NCBI GenBank assembly: GCA_028876385.1
Contig: JAGWSF010000086.1
Span: 1 to 36,854 of the forward strand
Source: Acidobacteriota bacterium
Lineage (GTDB): Bacteria; Actinomycetota; Acidimicrobiia; Acidimicrobiales; Palsa-688
Direction of reading: 5' to 3'
DNA length: 36,854 bases
In this document: piece after piece, positions 24,085-31,598 of the stretch
How the letters are laid out: every line of letters starts with the position of its first letter
How positions within the stretch are numbered: the first letter of the stretch is position 1
Program-made: the position numbers and the translations under genes
The notes under the pieces: generated by a model
What the model was told of the DNA's origin: nothing
What the model saw: only the letters and a program-made list of their open reading frames with translations
Database searches by the model: none

Positions 24085-25230
24085 ATGAAGAGCAAAGCCG
24101 CGATCCTGTGGGAAACCCATACCGCCTGGAGCGTCGAGGAGATCGAGCTGGATCCACCCAAGGCGGGAGAGGTTCTGATCAAGCTGGCCGCCTCGGGCCT
24201 GTGCCACTCCGACGAGCACCTCGTGACCGGTGACATGGTCCTCGACCCGGCCACCGCTGACGCCCTCGGGTTGCGCCAGTTGCCGGTCATCGGCGGCCAC
24301 GAGGGAGCGGGCGAGGTCGTGGAGGTCGGACCCAACGTCACCACCCTGGTCCCCGGCGACCACGTCGTGCTCAGCTTCATCCCCGCCTGCGGGCGTTGCC
24401 CGTCGTGCGCCATGGGCATGCAGCACCTCTGCGACCTCGGCGCCTACCTCCTCGCCGGCCGCCAGGTGACCGACTTCACCGCCCGGCACCACTCGTCGGG
24501 GGGCGACGACCTCGGTCTCATGTGCTGCATCGGCACCTTCGAGCCGCTCACCGTGGTGAGCGAGGCGAGCTGCGTGAAGATCGAACCGGACATCCCCCTG
24601 GACAAGGCCGCCCTGGTCGGCTGCGGGGTCACCACGGGGTGGGGCTCGGCGGTCAACGCCGCCGATGTCCGCTCGGGGGAGACGGTCGTGGTCGTCGGCC
24701 TGGGCGGGATCGGGATGAACGCGGTGCAAGGGGCGCGCCTCGCCGGCGCCGACAGGATCATCGGCGTCGACCTCCTCGCCGACAAGCGTGAGCGCTCCGC
24801 CCAATTCGGTACCACCCACACCGCTTCGTCGATAGAGGAGGCTACGGCTCTGGTCGGCGACCTCACGAGGGGCGCCATGGCCGACAAGGCTATCCTCACC
24901 GTGGGCGTGGCCTACGGGGACCTGGTGGGGCCGCTGGTCAACCTGGTCAAGAAGGCCGGACGAGCCGTCGTGACGGCCGTCGCGCCGGTGAGCCAGACCG
25001 ACGTCAGGTTGGACCTGTTCTCGATGGCCATGCAGCGCAAGGAGCTCGTCGGCTGCATCTTCGGCAACTCCAATCCCCGCCGCGACATCCCCCGCATCCT
25101 CGACCAGTACAGCCAGGGCCGGCTGCTCCTCGACGAGCTGATCACCAACACCTACAGCCTGGAGGACATCAACCAGGGCTACGAGGACATGCGCAACGGG
25201 ACCAACATCCGCGGCCTGGTCAAGTTCTGA
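24085..25230 (+). CDS. NDMA-dependent-type zinc alcohol dehydrogenase (mycofactocin-associated)
   Basis: A 381-residue MDR-family enzyme with an excellent ribosome site (GAGGGGAGG). The catalytic-zinc residues are in SGLCHSDEHL and GGHEGAGEVVEVG. The structural-zinc lobe is CGRCPSCAMGMQHLC, and the cofactor loop is VVVVGLGGIGMNAVQGA. The DPATADALGLRQLPVIGGHE stretch and the FTARHHSSGGDDLGLM insert fit the NDMA-dependent alcohol dehydrogenase family (TIGR03989 type), whose tightly bound NAD is thought to be recycled by mycofactocin. It probably oxidises a primary alcohol to an aldehyde. Promoter and operator lie directly upstream. A MarR regulator follows with no gap, suggesting a self-regulated pair. 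Confidence 0.92.
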   Translation: MKSKAAILWETHTAWSVEEIELDPPKAGEVLIKLAASGLCHSDEHLVTGDMVLDPATADALGLRQLPVIGGHEGAGEVVEVGPNVTTLVPGDHVVLSFIPACGRCPSCAMGMQHLCDLGAYLLAGRQVTDFTARHHSSGGDDLGLMCCIGTFEPLTVVSEASCVKIEPDIPLDKAALVGCGVTTGWGSAVNAADVRSGETVVVVGLGGIGMNAVQGARLAGADRIIGVDLLADKRERSAQFGTTHTASSIEEATALVGDLTRGAMADKAILTVGVAYGDLVGPLVNLVKKAGRAVVTAVAPVSQTDVRLDLFSMAMQRKELVGCIFGNSNPRRDIPRILDQYSQGRLLLDELITNTYSLEDINQGYEDMRNGTNIRGLVKF

Positions 25231-25760
25231 ACCTTCCCGGTCCGTCGAGGAGCGAGGCCCCTCCCCCGGTCCCGTCGGCGGACCGCCGGCTCGGCGCCGG
25301 AGACGCCCGGGAACGGCTGGGCCGGGCCCTCGACTCGCTGGTCCGGCTGGGCGCCAGCCGGCGCCTCTACCAGCGCCAGGCCTCGGCGGCCAAGGCGGCG
25401 CTGTCACAGCAGGGTTTCCGATTGCTACGCCTCATCGCCGAGCAGGGGCCGCTCACCCCCACGGAGTTGGCCCGCCGCGCCGACATCGACCCGGCGGTGG
25501 TCACCCGCCAGACCCGGGCCCTCGAGGAGACCGGGATGATCAGCCGGTCGCGCGACACCGACGACGGCCGGCTGAGCAGCCTCACGGCCACCGACCTCGG
25601 CCGCCGGACGGTCGAGCGCATGCGGCGGGTCCTCAACCAGCACATGGAGCTGGCCCTCCAGGGATGGGACCACACCGACTTGGTCCTTCTGGCTGACCTC
25701 CTGGAACGCCTGGCCGGCGACCTGCGGGCCATCCCCTACCCGGACCTACCCCCTCCCTGA
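25227..25760 (+). CDS. MarR-family transcriptional regulator with non-standard start
   Basis: The winged helix-turn-helix is clear: GPLTPTELARRADIDPAVVT as recognition region, then the wing SRSRDTDDGRLSSLTATDLG. A full MarR fold needs the upstream helices, which are present in frame (ARERLGRALDSLVRLGASRR). Yet no in-frame ATG, GTG or TTG lies between the dehydrogenase stop and TTG 25422, which would truncate the dimerisation helices. I propose CTG 25227, overlapping the dehydrogenase stop as CTGA and giving 177 residues. A further upstream start inside the dehydrogenase gene cannot be excluded. It is the likely repressor acting at the two TTGAC-N3-GTCAA sites. Confidence 0.75.
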   Translation: MNLPGPSRSEAPPPVPSADRRLGAGDARERLGRALDSLVRLGASRRLYQRQASAAKAALSQQGFRLLRLIAEQGPLTPTELARRADIDPAVVTRQTRALEETGMISRSRDTDDGRLSSLTATDLGRRTVERMRRVLNQHMELALQGWDHTDLVLLADLLERLAGDLRAIPYPDLPPP

Positions 25761-25774
25761 CGGCCAGGACCACT

Positions 25775-26548
25775 TCAGCGGGCGACCACCATCCCGCCGT
25801 CGGCCACGAGGACCGCTCCGGTGATGAAGCTGCCGGCGTCGCTGGTGAGCAGCAGCGCCGGACCGAACATCTCGTCGGGGTGGGCCATCCGCTTGAGCAG
25901 CATGATCTCGGCCATGGCCGCCACCCGGTCCTCGGAGTTGGCCCGGACCATGTCGGTGTCGACCGTACCGGGGGCCAGGGCGTTGACCCGGATGCCGTAC
26001 TGGGCGTACTCGGCGGCCGCCGAGCGGGTGTGGGCCAGGAGGGCGGCCTTGCCCGCGGCGTACATCGACACCCCGGCCGAGTACATGAAGGCGCCGCCCG
26101 AGAGCACATTGAGTACTGCGGCGTGGGGGCTGCGCTTGAGGTGGGGCAGTGCTTCCTGGGTGAGGAACACCGGTCCCCGCAGGTTGACCTCCAGAGACTT
26201 CTCCCAGGCGTCGGCGGTGTAGGCGCCGACGGGCTGAGCGAGAGCGGTAGCCGCGTTGTTGACCAGGACATCGAGAGCTCCGAACTCCTCGACGGTCCGG
26301 CGGACCAGCTCGGCGAGGTCCTCCAGGCGACCGGTGTGGGTCGGCACTCCGATGGCCTGGCCTCCCAGCGCTCTGAGGTGCGTCTCGGCCTCCCGGCAGG
26401 CCTCGGCCTTTCGGCTGGCCACCACCACCCGGGCTCCGGCGCTCACATATCCCTCGGCCAGGGCCCGGCCGATACCCCTCGTCCCACCTGTCACCACGAC
26501 CACGCGACCGGTCATGTCGAACAGGGACTGCAGCTTCTCACGGTCCAT
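25775..26548 (-). CDS. Short-chain dehydrogenase/reductase (SDR)
   Basis: From ATG 26548 the protein has 257 residues; AGGAGG lies four bases upstream, favouring this ATG over the adjacent GTG 26551. SDR features: TGGTRGIGR cofactor loop, VNNAAT, Ser in NVLSGGAF, YAAGK (catalytic Tyr and Lys) and LAPGTVDTDM. The SRKAEA after the second strand suggests a preference for NADP. It is the last gene of the hydratase-DegT-SDR operon, nine bases after the DegT-like gene, and converges with the MarR gene across 14 bases. Probably reduces or oxidises a keto/hydroxy intermediate; substrate unknown. Confidence 0.9.
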   Translation of the reverse strand: MDREKLQSLFDMTGRVVVVTGGTRGIGRALAEGYVSAGARVVVASRKAEACREAETHLRALGGQAIGVPTHTGRLEDLAELVRRTVEEFGALDVLVNNAATALAQPVGAYTADAWEKSLEVNLRGPVFLTQEALPHLKRSPHAAVLNVLSGGAFMYSAGVSMYAAGKAALLAHTRSAAAEYAQYGIRVNALAPGTVDTDMVRANSEDRVAAMAEIMLLKRMAHPDEMFGPALLLTSDAGSFITGAVLVADGGMVVAR

Positions 26549-26557
26549 CACGCCTCC

Positions 26558-27769
26558 TCAGTGCCCGGCCAGGAACTCTTCGAAACATTCGATCACGTAG
26601 CCCACGGCCGAGTCGTCCATGCCGTGGTTGCACGGCAGCACGAAACCAGCCCGCATGATCTCGTCGGCGCACGGCAGCCCCGACTCCGGAACCGTCCACT
26701 CGACCCCGCGTAGCATGGGTTGGCGCGACGCGTTCCCGGTCCAGACAGTGCGAGTGTCGACTTCCTTGCCGTCGAGGAAGCTCTGCACATCGGCCCGGCC
26801 GAAGCCGGCGCCCGGCCGGATGGTGAGCGGGTAGCACAGCCAGGCCGTGTCCACCTCCGGGAGCTGGCGGGGCAGGACCAGCCGGTCGGCGTGGCGGGAA
26901 AAGAACTCGCTGTAGAGGTCGAAGTTGCGCTGGCGGCGAGCCCGGTTCTCGTCCAGCTTGTCCAGCTGCACCAGCCCGAAGGCCGCTCCCAGCTCCGACG
27001 GCTCGAAGTTCCAGGCCAGCTCGTCGAAGATGAACTGGTTGTCATAGGGGATGCCATCGAGATCCTCCCAGAAGCTGTGGTCGCGGCGCTTGGAGCCGAA
27101 GAAGTGCAGCTCCGAGCGCCGGCCCCAACGACGCAAGAGCACGGCCCGGTCCCTGAGCTCGAGGTCGTCGACCATGAGCATGCCGCCTCCCCCGGCGCAG
27201 GTGATGATGTGCGACGAGGCGAAACTGGTCAGGCTCATGTCGGCCCGTTCCCCCGTGGGACGGCCCCTGAGCGTGGGGGCCATGGCGTCGCAGGAGTCCT
27301 CGATGACCAACAGGTCGTGTCGCTCGGCCACCGCCCGCACGGCGTCCCAGTCGGGTACGTTGCCGATGAGGTTGGCGGCCAGGATGGCCCGGGTCCGAGG
27401 AGTGATCGACGCCTCTATCAACTCCGGATCGATGTTGTACGTGTCCGCTTCGACATCCACGAACGAGGGGATGAGATGACCCCGCACCACCGGTGCGATG
27501 TCGGTAGAGAAGGTCACCGCCGGGATGATCACCTCGCTGCCGGCCTCGAGGCTCATGAGCTCGACGGCCAGGTAGAGCGCCGAGGACCCCGAGTTGACCA
27601 TGATGCCGGTCGCTTTGCCGAACAGCGCGCTGACCCTCTTCTCCATCTGGTTGACCCGGCGACCCACCCAGAATCCCCGGGGGTCGCGCAGCACCTCCAC
27701 CACCGCTTCGATCTCTCGCTCGTCGTGGACGCTCGACGCGTAGTAGACGCGCTGATGCGGGTTGGGCAT
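26558..27769 (-). CDS. DegT/DnrJ/EryC1-fold enzyme with His in place of the PLP lysine (ColD/RfbH-like)
   Basis: A 403-residue fold-type I enzyme with the family's landmarks: VNSGSSALYLAVEL, VIIPAVTFSTDIAPV, and the cofactor Asp in LLVIEDSCDA. Where sugar aminotransferases carry the Schiff-base Lys, it has SFASSHIITCAGGGGML, so His187 replaces the Lys; I confirmed the codon as CAC (27209-27211). The same replacement defines ColD (His188) and the RfbH/E1 3-dehydratases, which use PMP to remove a hydroxyl from 4-keto-6-deoxy sugars. It should therefore catalyse dehydration or deoxygenation rather than transamination. No sugar-nucleotide genes are nearby; instead it lies between a crotonase and an SDR, four bases after the crotonase stop. 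The fold is certain, the substrate unknown. Confidence 0.9.
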   Translation of the reverse strand: MPNPHQRVYYASSVHDEREIEAVVEVLRDPRGFWVGRRVNQMEKRVSALFGKATGIMVNSGSSALYLAVELMSLEAGSEVIIPAVTFSTDIAPVVRGHLIPSFVDVEADTYNIDPELIEASITPRTRAILAANLIGNVPDWDAVRAVAERHDLLVIEDSCDAMAPTLRGRPTGERADMSLTSFASSHIITCAGGGGMLMVDDLELRDRAVLLRRWGRRSELHFFGSKRRDHSFWEDLDGIPYDNQFIFDELAWNFEPSELGAAFGLVQLDKLDENRARRQRNFDLYSEFFSRHADRLVLPRQLPEVDTAWLCYPLTIRPGAGFGRADVQSFLDGKEVDTRTVWTGNASRQPMLRGVEWTVPESGLPCADEIMRAGFVLPCNHGMDDSAVGYVIECFEEFLAGH

Positions 27770-27773
27770 CTGA

Positions 27774-28583
27774 TCAGCCCTCCTTGGGGGTGCTCGATCG
27801 ACGGCGGTGGCGCTCCGAGTAGGACGCCATGTAGGCCCTGACCTCGGGGCTCTTGGCGCCCAGTTCCTGATTGCGGTTCTCGAGGGCGATGGCTGCGGGC
27901 ATACTGCCCACGTCGAGGTTGAGCCACATCACCTCTTTGGTGTTGCGCAGCCCGAAGGTGGTGTAGCCGGCCACCGTGTCGGCCATCGACAGAGCCTCGC
28001 CGACAAGCTCCGCGTCGGCCACGACTCGTGACACGAGGCCCATGCGTTCGGCCTCCACCGCCCCGACGGTCCGACCGGTGAGGATGAGATCGAAGGCTCG
28101 CGCCGCACCGATGAGCCTCGGAAGCAGGTAGGTGACGCCCACATCGGTGCCCGTCAGTCCGGTCTTGATGAACGCCGAGCACATCGACGCCGACTCGGCG
28201 GCGATGCGCAGGTCGCAGGCCAGGGTCAGGGCCAGTCCTCCGCCCACCGCCGGTCCGTTGACTGCGGCGATCACCACCTGGGGGGTGGCGCGGATGTGCT
28301 GGGTCAGGTTGGCGATGAAAGCCTGGCCCGTCCGGCCCGCCGGCATGTGCCGGTGCTCGCCGGGCTCGGGGACCCGCCCCCAGTCGGCCAGATCGAGCCC
28401 GGCGCAGAACGCCCGCCCGGCGCCGGTCAGGACCACCACTTTGCACTCGTCGTCGGCGGCTACCTCGTCGAAGGCGTCGTACAGGTCGCTGACCAGCTCG
28501 TAGTTGAGGGCGTTCAGGCGCTCCGGACGGTTCAGGCGGAGGACCCGGACACCACCGGGCCGGCTTTCCTGCTGGACGTTCAT
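27774..28583 (-). CDS. Enoyl-CoA hydratase/isomerase family protein lacking both standard Glu
   Basis: A 269-residue crotonase-fold protein, ATG 28583 with GGAGGG six bases upstream. Oxyanion-hole loops are intact (AFCAGLDL and VNGPAVGGGLALTLACD). The first hydratase Glu is replaced by Ala (GGGLALTL), and the second region reads KTGLTGTDVGVTYLLPR, offering Asp rather than Glu. Simple enoyl-CoA hydration is therefore doubtful; isomerase, hydrolase or C-C lyase activity on an acyl-CoA is more likely. It is the first gene of an operon with the DegT-like enzyme and an SDR, driven by the promoter at 28620-28649. Confidence 0.9.
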   Translation of the reverse strand: MNVQQESRPGGVRVLRLNRPERLNALNYELVSDLYDAFDEVAADDECKVVVLTGAGRAFCAGLDLADWGRVPEPGEHRHMPAGRTGQAFIANLTQHIRATPQVVIAAVNGPAVGGGLALTLACDLRIAAESASMCSAFIKTGLTGTDVGVTYLLPRLIGAARAFDLILTGRTVGAVEAERMGLVSRVVADAELVGEALSMADTVAGYTTFGLRNTKEVMWLNLDVGSMPAAIALENRNQELGAKSPEVRAYMASYSERHRRRSSTPKEG

Positions 28584-28619
28584 CGATCCCTCCGGCGAGC
28601 CACGGCCATCTCATCGATC

Positions 28620-28649
28620 ACCGTAACCGGAGATCATTGACAAGGTCAA
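28620..28649 (-). promoter_or_regulatory. Promoter/operator before the hydratase-DegT-SDR operon
   Basis: Read on the minus strand: -35 TTGACC (28649-28644), an 18-base spacer and -10 TACGGT (28625-28620), about 36 bases before the ATG at 28583. The -35 lies in the perfect inverted repeat TTGAC-CTT-GTCAA (28649-28637). TTGACCTTGTCAATGAT matches the site before the alcohol dehydrogenase (24029-24045) at 16 of 17 bases. Confidence 0.68.
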
Positions 28650-28749
28650 CCTTCCTCGGGGGCGCCGGTAGCCGGGTGTGGGGCAGCCGACCCGCGGCCA
28701 GCGGCGGCCGCTCCACCAGATGGGAGGTTGGCGACTCAGGGTCGTCGGC

Positions 28750-30678
28750 TCAGGCCCCCCGACGGGTCAACGCGTCGCGGATTTCGTCGAGGATCACGGG
28801 GTCGTCGATGGTCGAGGGGACGTTCACCGCCGCCCGGTCGGCGATACCCCGCATGGTGGCCCGCAGGATCTTCCCTGACCGGGTCTTGGGCAGGCGGTCC
28901 ACCACGATCGCCTCCTTGAACGAGGCCACCGCGCCGATCCGCTGGCGGACCAGCGCCACCACCTCGTCCTCCAACTCGTCCCGATGGCGCGCCACACCCG
29001 CCTTGAGGACCACGAAGCCCACCGGGACCTGCCCTTTCAGCTCGTCGGCGACTCCTATTACGGCGCATTCGGCCACGTCAGGGTGCAGCGAGACGGCTTC
29101 CTCTATCGACCCCGTGGACAGGCGGTGACCGGCCACATTGATCACGTCGTCGATGCGACCCATGATGAACAGGTAGCCGTCCTCGTCGACGTAGCCACCG
29201 TCGCCCGTCTGGTAGTAACCGGGGAACCGGCTCAGGTAGGACCGCACGAATCTCTCGTCGTCACCGTAGATGGTCGTCAGGGTGCCGGGGGGGAGCGGCA
29301 ACCGGATGGCAACCGAGCCTTCGGTACCGGCCGGGCACTCCTTCCCGGCGTCGTCGAGGATCCGCACGTCGTAGCCGGGTACCGCCTTGGTAGGAGACCC
29401 CGGCTTTATGGGTAACGCTTCGATGCCCAGGCAGTTGGCGGCGACCGGCCAGCCCGTCTCGGTTTGCCACCAGTGATCCACGACGGGAATGCCGAGCAGC
29501 TTCGACGCCCAGTCGTAGGTGTCGGGATCGAGACGCTCGCCGGCGAGGAAGAGCGTCCGCAGGCAGCTGATGTCGTGGCCGGCCAGGTACCGACCAGAGG
29601 GGTCCTCCTTCTTGATGGCCCGGAAGGCCGTCGGCGCAGTGAACATCACGCTGACACCGTGATCGGATATGACCCTCCAGAACGCACCGGGGTCGGGAGT
29701 CCCGACCGGCTTGCCCTCATAAAGCACTGTCGTGGCCCCTACGAGCAGCGGCGCATAGACGATGTAGGAGTGCCCGACGACCCAGCCGACGTCGCTGGCC
29801 GCCCAGAAGACCTCACCGGGTGACACCCCGTACACGTTGGACATGGTCCAAGCCAGCGCCACCGCATGACCACCATGGTCCCGCACCACGCCCTTGGGCA
29901 CCCCCGTGGTGCCCGAGGTGTAGAGGATGTAGAGGGGATCGGTGGCCGCCACCGTGGTGCACGCGGTAGGCGACGCCGCCGCCAGAGCCTCGCTCCAGTC
30001 GATGTCCCTGCCCGGTGCCAGCTCAGCCCGGGACTGTGGTCTCTGGAGGATCACACAGTGCTCGGGAGGATACGACGTCTGATCGAGGGCGGCGTCGAGC
30101 AACGGCTTGTAGGGAATGACCCGTGCGCCCTCGATCCCGCACGAGGCGGACACCACCACCTTGGGCTGGGCGTCGTCGATTCGGATGGCCAGCTCGTGGG
30201 AGGCGAACCCGCCGAAGACCACCGAGTGCACCGCGCCCAACCGGGCCGTGGCCAGCATGGCGATCACCGCCTCGGGGACCATGGGCATGTAGACCACCAC
30301 CCGGTCGCCCCGGCCCACCCCCAGCCCGGCGAGCACCCCGGCGAAGCGGCTGACCTCGTCCCGCAGCTGCTCGTAGGTGTAGCGCCGCTGGGACGAGGTG
30401 ACCGGGCTGTCGTAGACGAGCGCCACCTGACCGCCCCGGCCGCCGTCGGCGTGTCTGTCCAGGGCGTTGAAGCAGGTGTTCAGCTCGGCGCCGGGAAACC
30501 AACGGTAGAAGGGGGGGTTCGTGTCGTCGAGCACTCTGTCGCCGGGCGGGGTGACCCACTCGATGGCCGAGGCGGCCTCCCTCCAGAACGCTTCCGGATC
30601 GGCGAGGCTCCGCTGGTGCACGGCCTGGTAGCGGCCGGGGGCGTCACCTGCCCGGCTGGATCCCGTCGTGGCAGTCAT
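28750..30678 (-). CDS. prpE: Propionyl-CoA synthetase (propionate-CoA ligase)
   Basis: From ATG 30678 the enzyme has 642 residues, normal for PrpE/ACSS3. Adenylation motifs: YTSGTTGVPKGVVRDHGGH, WWQTETGWPVAANC, GDGGYVDEDGYLFIMGRIDD and LPKTRSGKILR with the catalytic Lys. FTAPTAFRAIKKEDP is the PrpE-type version of the acetyl-CoA synthetase segment, and NTCFNALDRH fits the N-terminal domain. It makes propionyl-CoA (or acetyl-CoA less well) from the acid, ATP and CoA. It follows the SatP-type transporter gene by 17 bases, so uptake and activation of short acids are co-expressed. Specificity for propionate rather than acetate is probable, not proven. Confidence 0.9.
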   Translation of the reverse strand: MTATTGSSRAGDAPGRYQAVHQRSLADPEAFWREAASAIEWVTPPGDRVLDDTNPPFYRWFPGAELNTCFNALDRHADGGRGGQVALVYDSPVTSSQRRYTYEQLRDEVSRFAGVLAGLGVGRGDRVVVYMPMVPEAVIAMLATARLGAVHSVVFGGFASHELAIRIDDAQPKVVVSASCGIEGARVIPYKPLLDAALDQTSYPPEHCVILQRPQSRAELAPGRDIDWSEALAAASPTACTTVAATDPLYILYTSGTTGVPKGVVRDHGGHAVALAWTMSNVYGVSPGEVFWAASDVGWVVGHSYIVYAPLLVGATTVLYEGKPVGTPDPGAFWRVISDHGVSVMFTAPTAFRAIKKEDPSGRYLAGHDISCLRTLFLAGERLDPDTYDWASKLLGIPVVDHWWQTETGWPVAANCLGIEALPIKPGSPTKAVPGYDVRILDDAGKECPAGTEGSVAIRLPLPPGTLTTIYGDDERFVRSYLSRFPGYYQTGDGGYVDEDGYLFIMGRIDDVINVAGHRLSTGSIEEAVSLHPDVAECAVIGVADELKGQVPVGFVVLKAGVARHRDELEDEVVALVRQRIGAVASFKEAIVVDRLPKTRSGKILRATMRGIADRAAVNVPSTIDDPVILDEIRDALTRRGA

Positions 30679-30695
30679 GGCTGCGGAATCTCCGG

Positions 30696-31382
30696 CTATC
30701 GGTTCGCCGGCCAGGTGGGCAGCACGCTGCGGCCCCAGGTGGCGTTGGTGACTCCGGCCATCGATCCGTACCAGGCCATCGCCGCGGTGATCAGCCCCAC
30801 CACCCCTCCCGCCTTGGTGGCGTCGGGGTGGCTCCCGAGGGCGCCGATGGTCAGGAGCACGAAGGTGACGGTGAGGACCGCGAACACCCCGGCGATGACC
30901 GCGGTGGTGCGCAGGGAGGCCACCAGCATGTACAGAGTGAAGATGGTCCAGGCCAGGAGGAACAGCCCGGTGGCCTCGTGGGCCTGAGACGCTGGCAGTC
31001 CTCCTGCCACGTATTTGACATAAGCGGCGAAGGCCAGCCAGAACGCCCCGTAGGAGGTGAAGGCCAGGGCGCCGAAGGTATTGTTCTTCTTGAACTCCCA
31101 CATACCGGCCAGTAGCTGGGCCAAACCTCCGTAGAAGAGGGCCACGGGCAGGACCACGGCCCCGAGTGCGGCGTTTCCGATGATGTTGGCGTTGAAGACG
31201 CTGAGGATGAAGGTGGTCATGGCGAAGGCGCCCAGACCGAGCGGTCCGGGGTCGGCGATGGCGGCCACCGAAGCCGGCACGAGTGGGGACTGCTCCTCGC
31301 GTTTGGTGATCTCGTCGTGGTATCTCGCAGCGGATACCCCACCGCCCGGCGCCGAGGCGGTACCTGCGTCGCTAACGCTCAT
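30696..31382 (-). CDS. satP: Acetate/succinate transporter, GPR1/FUN34/YaaH (SatP) family
   Basis: A 228-residue membrane protein, ATG 31382 with AAAGGAGC eight bases upstream. After a polar N-terminal tail of about 45 residues come six hydrophobic segments. The family signature near the first segment reads DPGPLGLGAFAMTTFILS, where the usual form is NPAPLGL; Asn to Asp and Ala to Gly are noteworthy. FGALAFTSYGAFWLAF and the AWYGSMAGVTNATWGR end are typical. Members carry acetate, and sometimes succinate or propionate, across the inner membrane. Pairing with the propionyl-CoA synthetase 17 bases downstream suggests short-chain acid uptake. Confidence 0.9.
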   Translation of the reverse strand: MSVSDAGTASAPGGGVSAARYHDEITKREEQSPLVPASVAAIADPGPLGLGAFAMTTFILSVFNANIIGNAALGAVVLPVALFYGGLAQLLAGMWEFKKNNTFGALAFTSYGAFWLAFAAYVKYVAGGLPASQAHEATGLFLLAWTIFTLYMLVASLRTTAVIAGVFAVLTVTFVLLTIGALGSHPDATKAGGVVGLITAAMAWYGSMAGVTNATWGRSVLPTWPANR

Positions 31383-31540
31383 GTGGACTGCTCCTTTTGC
31401 TCGGCGGGCAACCGGAACGAGCCGACTGCCCGTGCACCGCCGGGACCCCCCCGACGAGTCATTACGGGTAGCCTGCACCTTCTCCTACGGATGTAACAGG
31501 GACCTTCGACCCTAAGTGGCCCGGCCCGCCACGGTCGAGG

Positions 31541-31598
31541 CGCCGGTCAGGCCGGGCGCGACCGGTCAGGGCCGGGCGCGACCGGTCAGGGCCGGGCG
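31541..31598. repeat. 20-bp tandem repeat at the 3' end of the GNAT gene
   Basis: GGCCGGGCGCGACCGGTCAG is present exactly twice (31550-31569 and 31570-31589), flanked by partial copies on both sides (31541-31549 and 31590-31598). The gene's stop, read as TCA at 31586-31588, lies in one copy, and TCA recurs at 31566 and 31547. The same arrangement occurs at two other gene ends in the window. Confidence 0.85.

Noticed and set aside
30679..31101. N-terminal extension of the propionyl-CoA synthetase frame up to 31101
   Set aside because: The extension overlaps the SatP gene in another frame and has no family-like sequence; ATG 30678 gives the normal length.
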